From: Limnohabitans sp. Rim8
Lineage (GTDB): Bacteria; Pseudomonadota; Gammaproteobacteria; Burkholderiales; Burkholderiaceae_C
Direction of reading: 5' to 3'
Assembly: GCA_945877725.1 (NCBI GenBank)
Contig: CAMDXR010000005.1
Coordinates: 1 to 29,292 of the forward strand
DNA: 29,292 nt
The notes under the pieces: generated by a model
Databases searched by the model: none
The model's input: only the letters and a program-made list of their open reading frames with translations
Told to the model about the DNA's origin: nothing
Shown here: positions 15,986 to 23,057 of the stretch, in pieces
Numbering within the stretch: position 1 is the stretch's first letter
How the letters are laid out: each line of letters opens with the position of its first letter
Translations under genes and position numbers: made by a program

Positions 15986-17061
15986 ATGCAGCCTCTCTCC
16001 ATTTACCCGAGCGCCCTTATCGGCGCATTGCCACTGAAGAAGCGTTTTCTCCGCCCGAGATGCTGGAGATATACAAACGCATCCTGGCCAAAGAGGACGT
16101 GGATGTCGGCTTTCAGCACCTGATGGGCTTTTACATGAGCAGCCCCAGCGAAAGGGCGCAGCACATCATGCGTTGCCTGGTTGACCTGGACGCGCTGCGT
16201 TTGCAGCACATGGACGCTGCCGGGGTCGATGTGCAGGTGATTGCTTTGACTTCTCCCGGCGTGCAGATCATGGACAAGGAAACAGCCGTGTCGTTTGCCC
16301 CTGTGGCCAACGACATTCTGGCCGATGCCATGCGTCGCCACCCCGACCGATTGGTGGGCATGATTGCGGTGGCCCCACAAGATCCGGCTGCAGCAGCCAA
16401 AGAAATCCAGCGGGGTGTCAACCAATTGGGCATGCACTCGGTGGTGATCAATTCACATACGCAAGGTGAATATCTGTCGGATACCAAATTTTGGCCTATC
16501 TTTGAGGCGGCCGAGGCGATGGACACGCCGATCTATTTGCACCCCAATGCCATGCCAGCGAGCATGATTCAGCACTTTATTGAGGCGGGATTGGATGGGG
16601 CCATTTACGGCTTTGGGGTCGAGACCGGCTTGCACGCGCTGCGCCTCATCACCTCAGGGGTGTTTGACCGTTTTCCAAAGCTGCAGGTGATCTTGGGGCA
16701 CATGGGCGAAGCCTTGCCGTTTTGGGCTTACCGGCTCGATTACATGCATGCGGCGACTGTGCGGTCCAAGCGATACCCCAGCGTGCTGCCCCTGAAACGC
16801 AAACCCAGTGATTACCTGCGAGAGAACTTCCACATCACCAACAGTGGTGTGGCTTGGGGTGCTGCGCTCAAGTTCACGCAAGACTTCATGGGGCCGGACC
16901 GCGTGCTGTACGCGATGGATTACCCCTACCAATATGTGCCCGAAGAGGTGGCAATGCTCGAAAATCTGGACATGGCACCCCAAGTTCGCAAGGCATTTTT
17001 CCAGGACAATGCCGAGCGCTTGTTCAAAATTGCACCGCTCAGCAAAACCGTATCACTTTGA
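15982..17061 (+). CDS. Amidohydrolase family 2 protein, LigW / gamma-resorcylate decarboxylase-like
   Basis: A 359-residue TIM-barrel metal enzyme of the ACMSD / gamma-resorcylate decarboxylase group, which removes carboxyl groups from aromatic rings. Metal-site candidates are Glu19 (TEEAF), His187 (YLHPNAMP) and Asp313 (YAMDYPYQY), with His240 in ILGHMGE as probable catalytic base. The His that follows the first Glu in gamma-resorcylate decarboxylase (EEHF) is Ala21 here. From memory, 5-carboxyvanillate decarboxylase LigW also uses a Glu/His/Asp site without that His, so this may be its subgroup. Other family signals are ETGLHALRLITSGVFDRFP and NFHITNSG. It overlaps the lyase gene by 4 bp and is followed 21 nt later by the second Bug receptor. 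Decarboxylase is the best guess; a ring-opening hydrolase is the alternative. Confidence 0.87.
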   Translation: MNAASLHLPERPYRRIATEEAFSPPEMLEIYKRILAKEDVDVGFQHLMGFYMSSPSERAQHIMRCLVDLDALRLQHMDAAGVDVQVIALTSPGVQIMDKETAVSFAPVANDILADAMRRHPDRLVGMIAVAPQDPAAAAKEIQRGVNQLGMHSVVINSHTQGEYLSDTKFWPIFEAAEAMDTPIYLHPNAMPASMIQHFIEAGLDGAIYGFGVETGLHALRLITSGVFDRFPKLQVILGHMGEALPFWAYRLDYMHAATVRSKRYPSVLPLKRKPSDYLRENFHITNSGVAWGAALKFTQDFMGPDRVLYAMDYPYQYVPEEVAMLENLDMAPQVRKAFFQDNAERLFKIAPLSKTVSL

Positions 17062-17082
17062 TGGCTTAACAGGAGACAACAC

Positions 17083-18063
17083 ATGACAAAAATTCAACGC
17101 CGTGCATGGGCTTTTTGGGCAGTAGCCCTTATGGGCTTGCTCCACTTGGGGGCTTCGGCTCAGAGCAGTTATCCCAGTCAAAACATCAAGATCATCGTGC
17201 CCTTTACCCCCGGGACCGGCATGGACACCATTGCCCGAGTGGTGGCCCCAAGACTCAGCGAACGCTTGGGCCAAAGCGTGGTGGTACAAAACCAACCCGG
17301 CGCCAGTGGCAACATCGGTGCCGATGCGGTGGCCAAGTCGACACCCGATGGCTACACCATTCTGATGGGGGCCAACACCATGTTGATGGCTTCCCAGATG
17401 TACAAAAACGCGACGTTCGATCCGGTCAAAGATTTCGCTTCAGTCTCGATGGCCGCTTACGGCTCCCTGATGCTGGTGGCACACCCCAAGACGGGCATCA
17501 AATCGGTGGCTGAGTTGGTTAAGCAAGCACAGGCCCGACCCGGGTCCATCAATTTTGGATCGCCAGGTGTAGGCACGCCACACCACATGGCCATGGAATT
17601 GTTCAAACTCGAATCCAACACCTTCATGTTGCATGTGCCTTACCGTGGTTCGGCCGGTTACACGCAAGACTTGTTGGGTGGTGAGCTGAATGTGGGCTTT
17701 TTGCCGGTGCATGTGGCCCAAGGGTTGGTGAAAACCGGTCGCTTGAACGCGCTGGCTGTCGGCAGTCCCAAGCGTCACCCGGTGGCCCCCGATGTGCCCA
17801 CTTTTGAAGAGGTCGGGGTTAAGCGTGTTGAGGTTGACCTCTGGTATGCGTTTTTTGTGCCGGCCAAAACACCCCAGGCCGTGGTGACGCGCCTGAACAC
17901 CGAAATGGCTGCTATCTTGCGACTGAACGAAGTGAAAGAAATTTTGGGCAAAGCGGGCATGGACGCTGTGGCCTCCAGCCCCACAGAGTTGTCTGCTGTT
18001 GTGGCCAAAGACTATCCGCGTTGGGGCACAGTGATTCGTTCCAAGCAAATTTCGGCAGACTGA
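17083..18063 (+). CDS. Bug/TctC family solute-binding receptor (second of two)
   Basis: A 326-residue periplasmic receptor of the Bug family. A Sec signal peptide is clear (charged MTKIQRRAW, hydrophobic core, LGASAQ before the mature part). Family motifs are KIIVPFTPGTGMDTIARVVA, VVQNQPGASGNIGADAVAKS, TPDGYTILMGANT and VPYRGSAGYTQDLLGGELNV. AGGAG at 17071-17075 sets the start. It is clearly distinct from the first Bug protein of the block, so the pair may bind different ligands, for example substrate and product, or one may act in sensing. No TctAB membrane genes are nearby. Confidence 0.91.
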   Translation: MTKIQRRAWAFWAVALMGLLHLGASAQSSYPSQNIKIIVPFTPGTGMDTIARVVAPRLSERLGQSVVVQNQPGASGNIGADAVAKSTPDGYTILMGANTMLMASQMYKNATFDPVKDFASVSMAAYGSLMLVAHPKTGIKSVAELVKQAQARPGSINFGSPGVGTPHHMAMELFKLESNTFMLHVPYRGSAGYTQDLLGGELNVGFLPVHVAQGLVKTGRLNALAVGSPKRHPVAPDVPTFEEVGVKRVEVDLWYAFFVPAKTPQAVVTRLNTEMAAILRLNEVKEILGKAGMDAVASSPTELSAVVAKDYPRWGTVIRSKQISAD

Positions 18064-18087
18064 TTTTCAGATAACACGGCAATTCAT

Positions 18088-19341
18088 ATGACAGAACACA
18101 CCCATTCAGTGGCCATTGTGGGGGGTGGCGTGGGCGGGCTAGCGCTGGCCTTGCACCTGCACCAAAGAGGGGTCGATTGCGATGTTTTTGAGGCCGTGGC
18201 CGAAGTCCGTGAGTTGGGCGTGGGCATCACACTGTTGCCACACGCCATGCGCGAGTTGGCGGTGCTTGGATTGCAGCCTGCCCTTGAAGCTGCGGGCATA
18301 GAAAATCTGGAGAGTGCGTTTTTCAATCGACATGGGCAGTTCATCTACAGTGAGTTGCGCGGTCGACATGCCGGGTATCCCGTGCCCGAAATCGGCATTC
18401 ATCGGGGCAAACTGCACAAAATCTTGTTTGATGCTGCTGTGCAGCGTTTGGGCACCGAACGCATACATACGGGCCATCGCTTTGTGGGTGTCACCCAAAG
18501 TGATGCCGGAGTGAGCCTTCAATTTACCGATCCACAGGGCCATAACTTACCGCCGGTTTCCAGTCGCGTCGTGGTGGCGGCAGATGGGGTGAATTCAGCG
18601 GTTCGCCGAATTTTTTATCCCGACGAAAAAGTGGTTTTCACCGGGATCAATACTTGGCGAGGCGTGACCCGTTTTGCCCCGATTCTGAGTGGTAAAACCT
18701 ATATGCGCATTGGCTCGATCGAGACCGGCAAGATGGTTATTTACCCGATCGTCGATCAAATAGACGAACAGGGCCGGCAACTGGTCAACTGGATGGCCGA
18801 GATCCGCAGGGAAGGGCTGACGCAAAACGACTGGAACCGGGCAGGCCGGGTAGAAGATGTGCTGCCCTTGTTCAAGGATTGGAAGTTTGACTGGCTTGAT
18901 GTGCCCGAATTGATTGCCAACGCCGAATCGATTTTGGAATACCCCATGGTCGACAAAGACCCGATCCCACAATGGACCTTTGGCCGTGTGACCTTGCTGG
19001 GCGATGCCGCACATCCCATGTACCCGCGAGGCTCCAATGGCTCGGCCCAGGCGCTGGTCGATGCCCGGACGTTGGCCGATGAACTGGCCGCCACCGCGCC
19101 CGGCGAAGATCCCTTGCAGGCACTTCACCGCTACGAGGCTGTGCGCCGACCCTTGACCTCCAAGGTGGTGCTGACCAACCGCAGCACGCCGCCTGATTTC
19201 ATCAACATCAAGGTCGACGAGTTGACGCAAGGCCAACCCTTCAGGCACATCGATGATGTGATCAGTCAGGCTGAGTTGCGCAAGATCTCTGACGATTACA
19301 AAAAGATCGCCGGTTTTTCGCTGGAGGCATTGAAGCCTTGA
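18088..19341 (+). CDS. FAD-dependent aromatic-ring monooxygenase (PhzS / salicylate hydroxylase-like)
   Basis: A 417-residue class A flavin monooxygenase. The three family fingerprints are visible: the GxGxxG motif VAIVGGGVGGLALALHLHQR (about residues 8-27), the DG motif VVVAADGVNSAVRR in the middle, and the GD motif VTLLGDAAHPMYPRGSNGSA near residue 310. Such enzymes use NAD(P)H and oxygen to hydroxylate an activated ring, sometimes with loss of a carboxyl group; length and C-terminal part resemble PhzS-like oxidoreductases. It starts 24 nt after the second Bug gene with a weak ribosome site and is the last plus-strand gene of the block. It probably performs the first oxidative attack on the imported compound (inference). 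Confidence 0.9.
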   Translation: MTEHTHSVAIVGGGVGGLALALHLHQRGVDCDVFEAVAEVRELGVGITLLPHAMRELAVLGLQPALEAAGIENLESAFFNRHGQFIYSELRGRHAGYPVPEIGIHRGKLHKILFDAAVQRLGTERIHTGHRFVGVTQSDAGVSLQFTDPQGHNLPPVSSRVVVAADGVNSAVRRIFYPDEKVVFTGINTWRGVTRFAPILSGKTYMRIGSIETGKMVIYPIVDQIDEQGRQLVNWMAEIRREGLTQNDWNRAGRVEDVLPLFKDWKFDWLDVPELIANAESILEYPMVDKDPIPQWTFGRVTLLGDAAHPMYPRGSNGSAQALVDARTLADELAATAPGEDPLQALHRYEAVRRPLTSKVVLTNRSTPPDFINIKVDELTQGQPFRHIDDVISQAELRKISDDYKKIAGFSLEALKP

Positions 19342-19354
19342 TGTGCTGCAGTTA

Positions 19355-19371
19355 AAGCCGGGCGGCGGCTT
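19355..19371. terminator. Possible bidirectional terminator hairpin between convergent genes
   Basis: AAGCCG (19355-19360) and CGGCTT (19366-19371) form a 6-bp stem with a 5-nt GC-rich loop in the 37-nt gap between the end of the catabolic block and the convergent methyltransferase-like gene. There is no good T-run on either side, so the call is tentative. Confidence 0.35.
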
Positions 19372-19378
19372 GCCTGCC

Positions 19379-20086
19379 CTAGCGATGGGCAGAGCACCAA
19401 CCCATTTCTAGCCAGTGGGCATAACCCGGCTTGAACGACCAAGCCGTGAATTGCACAGGCGTGCCCTGGGGCAAGACGTTTTCAGTTAAATGGTCCAGCC
19501 AAGGGCTGATGGCCCCCATCTGCTGCAGCCACTTTTGCCCTTCGGGCGCTTCCATGGCCAAGCCCGACTTGGCCATGTGTGCCGGGGGCAAAGTCGTGCC
19601 CGGCAGCGTGGGGCCCGACATCCGGTCGTGCACACTGCCCCAGGCCACTTGCTGCATTTGGCTTTGCAGGTCTTGCAGCCGCTGGCTGACTGAATCAAGC
19701 CCTTCGTTGGTAAAGCGCAATTGCCCTAAGACGTTGTCAAACCAGAAAAAGGCATCCGGCATGGCCCTTGAAGTCTCTTGCAATAAGGCCAAGCCATCGC
19801 CGGTGTGCAAATGCAAGGCCGTGCCTTGACGCTTCAAGTGGGCCCCATGACGCCATCGAAACAGGGGGGCAGCCAGCGGATCAATGTCCCAAGCATGAAC
19901 TTCCTTGAATTGGGCCAGCCAAGTGACGGGCAGCATCCAGCCGGCACTGGCACCCACTAAAACCAGTCGCTGGCGCGGCATTTTTTGGGTCAGCAGCCAA
20001 TCGGATATTTGCTGACTCGCAGAAGCCCAGCGCGCTTGCGATCGCCATGCACGCCAATGCCAATGACTTCCACCGGTCAGGTTCAT
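19379..20086 (-). CDS. Conserved hypothetical protein, possible SAM-dependent methyltransferase fold
   Basis: A 235-residue soluble protein I cannot place in a named family. Near residues 40-70 it has a beta-strand/Gly-rich loop LVLVGASAGWMLP, then an acidic strand end VHAWDIDPLAAPLFRWRH, which is the layout of motif I and the ribose-binding acidic residue of class I methyltransferases. Further on, DAFFWFDNVLGQL could be the motif IV strand. No substrate-specific motif is visible. It is the last of three minus-strand genes, starting 32 nt after the GST stop, and is probably co-transcribed with it. The methyltransferase suggestion rests only on this pattern. Confidence 0.6.
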   Translation of the reverse strand: MNLTGGSHWHWRAWRSQARWASASQQISDWLLTQKMPRQRLVLVGASAGWMLPVTWLAQFKEVHAWDIDPLAAPLFRWRHGAHLKRQGTALHLHTGDGLALLQETSRAMPDAFFWFDNVLGQLRFTNEGLDSVSQRLQDLQSQMQQVAWGSVHDRMSGPTLPGTTLPPAHMAKSGLAMEAPEGQKWLQQMGAISPWLDHLTENVLPQGTPVQFTAWSFKPGYAHWLEMGWCSAHR

Positions 20087-20118
20087 GCCTGAGCTCTTTA
20101 GCGATAAAAGCCCTTGAT

Positions 20119-20817
20119 TTAAGGCCGTGTCAGACGTTCGTTTTGTGGAAACATGAACTTTTTGGCATCAGCATCCATCTCGGTTTTAAAGGTGTATTTC
20201 GCCTTGAAGGCCTCTGCACGTTGGGCCGCCGGGCGGGCGTTCACCAAATCCAGCAAGCGCTTGATGTGGGGGTATTGCGTCCAGGTGGCATCGCCAGTGC
20301 CCAGCACATAGGGCAGCAACCGGGCCCAGCCCCACAAAGCCATGTCTGCGATGCTGTAAGTGTCCCCCAAGATGTAGGTGTTCTGACTGAGGTGCTTTTC
20401 CAGCACCGTCCAGTGGCGGTGGGCCTCAAAGTCGTAGCGGTTCAAGGGGTACTCTTTGGGCTCCGGGGCCACATGTCTGAAGTGAACCGACTGGCCCGAA
20501 AAAGGGCCAATACCGCTGGCAATAAACAGCAACCAGGACAGCAGCAAACCCCGCTCTTTGGCTTGACCAATGCCGGGAACAAATTTTTGCTCACGGTCTG
20601 CGAGGAACAGCAAAATCGCATTGCTGTCGAAAACGGTCACGTCCCCATCGGAAATGGCGGGCACTTTGGCGTTGGGGTTCACGGCCAGAAATTCGGGGGT
20701 AAATTGCTCGCCCTTGCGCGTGTCCACCGGAACGGCCTCAAAAGGCAGGCCCAACTCCTCTAGCAGCAGGGCGATTTTCATGGGGTTGGGGGCTGCGTTG
20801 AAGAAAAATTTCAGCAT
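20119..20817 (-). CDS. Glutathione S-transferase family protein (nu-class/YfcG-like)
   Basis: A 232-residue GST. The N-terminal thioredoxin-like domain shows NAAPNPMKIALLLEELGLPF, the cis-Pro segment NPNAKVPAI and the glutathione-contact motif FDSNAILLFLADR (a variant of the usual E-S-x-A-I). The C-terminal helical domain contains YSIADMALWGWARL, the family capping-box region. I chose the ATG at 20817 because GGAG lies nine bases before it on the minus strand; the open frame starts 18 codons earlier without a ribosome site. It sits between the hydratase-like and methyltransferase-like genes on the same strand. A detoxifying or disulfide-reductase activity is likely; the substrate is unknown. 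Confidence 0.88.
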   Translation of the reverse strand: MLKFFFNAAPNPMKIALLLEELGLPFEAVPVDTRKGEQFTPEFLAVNPNAKVPAISDGDVTVFDSNAILLFLADREQKFVPGIGQAKERGLLLSWLLFIASGIGPFSGQSVHFRHVAPEPKEYPLNRYDFEAHRHWTVLEKHLSQNTYILGDTYSIADMALWGWARLLPYVLGTGDATWTQYPHIKRLLDLVNARPAAQRAEAFKAKYTFKTEMDADAKKFMFPQNERLTRP

Positions 20818-20887
20818 GTCAAAACTCCGGTTAAAAAAACAAAGGGCAGTGTCGCTGACGGATCGATCCACTGCAAGAACAGCCGTG

Positions 20888-21694
20888 TCAGGCAGAGAAT
20901 GTCATTTGAACTTGGCCCAGCATGCCGAAATCGGCGATGACGGTATCGCCAGGCGTCATCTCGAGAGGCACCATGCAGGTGCCCGTGGTCACGACATGCC
21001 CTTTTTGAAGGGGTATGCCCAAGGCCGAAAGTTGGTTGGCCAGCCAGGTCAAGGCCATGCGGGGATCCCCCAGCACATTGGCACCCGTTCCCTCGCGGCT
21101 CAGTTTCAGGTTCTGGCCGTGTTCAAGCTTGGCATGTACTTTAAAAGTACTCAAGTCAAGTTCACGCCATGAAGCAGGCGCGGCTTGACCCAGTACAAAG
21201 TGACGGGCGCAGGCGTTGTCGGCCAACAATTGAGCCTCACCAGCTTCTGTAAAAGGTGACAGCCGTGAGTCGGGTACCTCAATGGCAGGGTGCAAAGCAG
21301 CCACCGCGGCCATGACTTGCTGCTGGGTAAAGGGCGCAACTTGCGGCAACAGGTCTTGTCCCATCACAAACGCAAACTCGGGTTCGGCCACGCGCATGCG
21401 GTTGCCCTCAGAGGGCACCGTAGCGCCACTTTCAAAAACCTGGCCAGACAGCAATCGACCGGCCATAGGCCCTCCGACATTGATGTGGGCTTGCCCATTG
21501 GCACTGGTCGCGGCGATTTTCCAACCCACCACCTCACGCCCCGAAACCAGTGGCAATTGCGCTTGGGCGGCATAACCGTGTTCAGCAGTCAGGGGGCGGC
21601 ACGCTTCGGGCAGGGCTTTGAGAACTTGGCCTGATTGCCAATGCGCCCAAAGGACTTGAGCGGCTTGGTGCGCGTTAGGGGGTTCTTTTTGCAT
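20888..21694 (-). CDS. 2-keto-4-pentenoate hydratase-like protein (fumarylacetoacetase fold)
   Basis: A 268-residue protein of the MhpD/DmpE/XylJ group, which hydrate 2-hydroxypentadienoates or decarboxylate oxalocrotonates in meta-cleavage pathways. Visible features are VVGWKIAATSANGQAHINV (about 50-68), the acidic metal-site region RVAEPEFAFVMGQDL (about 100-114), HPAIEVPDSR, and the C-terminal VVTTGTCMVPLEMTPGDTVIADFG. It leads a three-gene minus-strand group and faces the tRNA promoter. No ring-cleavage dioxygenase is encoded in the window, so its pathway partners are elsewhere, or it serves the convergent catabolic block (speculative). Confidence 0.86.
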   Translation of the reverse strand: MQKEPPNAHQAAQVLWAHWQSGQVLKALPEACRPLTAEHGYAAQAQLPLVSGREVVGWKIAATSANGQAHINVGGPMAGRLLSGQVFESGATVPSEGNRMRVAEPEFAFVMGQDLLPQVAPFTQQQVMAAVAALHPAIEVPDSRLSPFTEAGEAQLLADNACARHFVLGQAAPASWRELDLSTFKVHAKLEHGQNLKLSREGTGANVLGDPRMALTWLANQLSALGIPLQKGHVVTTGTCMVPLEMTPGDTVIADFGMLGQVQMTFSA

Positions 21695-21721
21695 GGACAG
21701 ATGCCTATGGCCAGGTTGAAT

Positions 21722-21777
21722 TTGAAAAGGACCGTTGAATTTTGTGTATAATTTTTGGCTTGATGACCCGCGTCATC
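21722..21777 (+). promoter_or_regulatory. tRNA promoter and leader palindrome
   Basis: A perfect TATAAT -10 hexamer is at 21747-21752. The best -35 is TTGAAA at 21722-21727, with a long 19-bp spacing. Just after the expected transcription start, GATGAC (21762-21767) and GTCATC (21772-21777) form a perfect 6-bp inverted repeat with a 4-nt CCGC loop. It could be a 5' leader hairpin processed off the tRNA precursor or a protein-binding site. Confidence 0.6.
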
Positions 21778-21815
21778 GTCCTTCAAATTCTACAGTTTGA
21801 AGCAACAAGTTACCC

Positions 21816-21892
21816 GGTGATATAGCTCAGTTGGTTAGAGCGCAGCATTCATAATGCTGATGTCGGTGGTTCAAATCCACCTATCACCACCA
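21816..21892 (+). tRNA. tRNA with CAT anticodon, probably elongator tRNA-Met
   Basis: A 77-nt cloverleaf with the CCA end encoded. The acceptor stem GGTGATA/TATCACC pairs fully, the D-arm is GCTC/GAGC, the anticodon stem CAGCA/TGCTG encloses the loop TTCATAA with CAT at 21850-21852, and the T-arm GGTGG/CCACC holds TTCAAAT. The paired 1-72 position and the lack of three G-C pairs in the anticodon stem rule out initiator tRNA. A CAT anticodon can also belong to tRNA-Ile2, whose C34 is modified by TilS; elongator Met is more likely from the overall sequence. Confidence 0.96.
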
Positions 21893-21903
21893 AGACACCT
21901 TCC

Positions 21904-21939
21904 AAGGCCGTTCACTGATATCCAGTGAGCGGCCTTTTT
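21904..21939 (+). terminator. Rho-independent terminator of the tRNA gene
   Basis: A strong hairpin: AAGGCCGTTCACTG pairs with CAGTGAGCGGCCTT with one G-T wobble around a short ATATC loop, and is followed by a run of five T (21935-21939). It begins 11 nt after the CCA end. Confidence 0.9.
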
Positions 21940-22124
21940 AGTTGGGAAAACGTGGTTCGGGTGTCCTAGCCAGTGAAGTAAGGATCGTTAGCGCCAAACC
22001 ATTTTTTGGACCCATTGTGGGGAATGGCCTTTTACCATCTGGAGCGCAGGATCTTGACACCCTTAAAAACCAACAGTTGTGCCCTTGCAATTGCGCGGTG
22101 TTAAGAAACAAGGCCCCCTGAAAA
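21940..22124. other. Intergenic spacer between tRNA terminator and crotonase gene
   Basis: I see no gene, repeat or clear regulatory site here. No integrase and no repeat of the tRNA 3' end were found nearby, so nothing marks the tRNA as an occupied attachment site. Confidence 0.4.
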
Positions 22125-22904
22125 TCAGCCGTTCACAAAGTTTGGCGCGCGTTTGTTCAAAAAGGCGTCCATGCCTTCTTTTTGGTCGGCAGTGGCAAAC
22201 AGGCTGTGAAAAAGCCGACGCTCGAACATCACGCCGTCGGACAGACCGCTCTCAAAGGCGCGGTTCACGCTTTCTTTGGCCGCGATGACCGACAACTGGC
22301 CGTAACCGCAAATCATCAAAGCCGCGCCCAAGGTTTCGTCCATCAACTTGTCCAAGGGCACCACGCGGCTCACCAGTCCTGCCCGCTCGGCTTCTACGGC
22401 GTCCATCATGCGGCCGGTTAATACCAGATCCATGGCCTTGGATTTGCCCAATGCACGAGGCAAACGCTGCGTGCCACCTGCGCCCGGAATGATGCCGATC
22501 TTGATCTCGGGTTGACCAAATTTGGCATTGTCGGCCGCGATGATGAAGTCGCACATCATGGCCAACTCGCAGCCACCGCCTAGGGCAAAGCCGCTCACGG
22601 CTGCAATCACCGGCTTACGGATGCTGCGAATGGTTTCCCAGTTGCGGGTGATGAAATCATTTTTATAGACCTCGTTGAAGTTGTACTTGGCCATGGCCGA
22701 GATGTCTGCACCCGCCGCAAAAGCCTTTTCGCTGCCCGTGATCACAATGCAGCCAATGGCCTCATCGGCCTCAAAAGCCTTCAGCGCATGGCCCAGTTCG
22801 TCCATCAAAGCGGCATTCAAGGCGTTCAGCGCTTTGGGGCGGTTGAGGGTGATGATGCCGACTTTGCCGCCTTCGATGCGGACTTCAATGTTTTCGTAGC
22901 TCAA
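22125..22904 (-). CDS. Enoyl-CoA hydratase, crotonase family (possibly paaF-type), UUG start
   Basis: A 259-residue crotonase. Both catalytic glutamates of true hydratases are present: one in FALGGGCELAMMCD and one in FGQPEIKIGIIPGAGGTQRL. The N-terminal VGIITLNRPKALNALN and the oxyanion-hole region AFAAGADISAM are canonical. The start is inferred as TTG at 22904 (product MSYENIEVRIEGG), because GGAGA lies immediately upstream at ideal spacing; an earlier in-frame TTG at 22916 would place that ribosome site inside the gene. It is divergent from paaG with a TetR-type palindrome between them, so hydration of a phenylacetate-pathway or fatty acyl-CoA intermediate is likely. It could equally be a general beta-oxidation hydratase. 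Confidence 0.9.
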   Translation of the reverse strand: MSYENIEVRIEGGKVGIITLNRPKALNALNAALMDELGHALKAFEADEAIGCIVITGSEKAFAAGADISAMAKYNFNEVYKNDFITRNWETIRSIRKPVIAAVSGFALGGGCELAMMCDFIIAADNAKFGQPEIKIGIIPGAGGTQRLPRALGKSKAMDLVLTGRMMDAVEAERAGLVSRVVPLDKLMDETLGAALMICGYGQLSVIAAKESVNRAFESGLSDGVMFERRLFHSLFATADQKEGMDAFLNKRAPNFVNG

Positions 22905-23009
22905 GGAATTCTCCAAAATGGGGGGGGTAAATATCTGAAGGCACTATAACCAAGATGGCTTCGTCCCGGCTGTCAACTTGGGCGGCTCGGGCTTGGAAAA
23001 AAATTAGCC

Positions 23010-23025
23010 AACCGATCGGTCGGTT
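23010..23025. promoter_or_regulatory. TetR-type (PaaR-like) operator in the divergent crotonase/paaG promoter region
   Basis: AACCGATCGGTCGGTT is an inverted repeat of AACCGA/TCGGTT with two central mismatches and contains the perfect palindrome ACCGATCGGT (23011-23020). From general knowledge, TetR-family PaaR repressors of phenylacetate genes in betaproteobacteria bind ACCGACCGGTCGGT-like sites. It lies 33 bp before the paaG start and about 105 bp before the divergent crotonase start, so it could control both. No regulator gene lies in the window. Confidence 0.65.
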
Positions 23026-23057
23026 AATGGTACATTCTTGGATTCAGGAGACATGAC

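Noticed and set aside
21816..21892. tRNA gene as integration (att) site of a genomic island
   Set aside because: No integrase or phage gene lies nearby and I found no direct repeat of the tRNA 3' end in the window.
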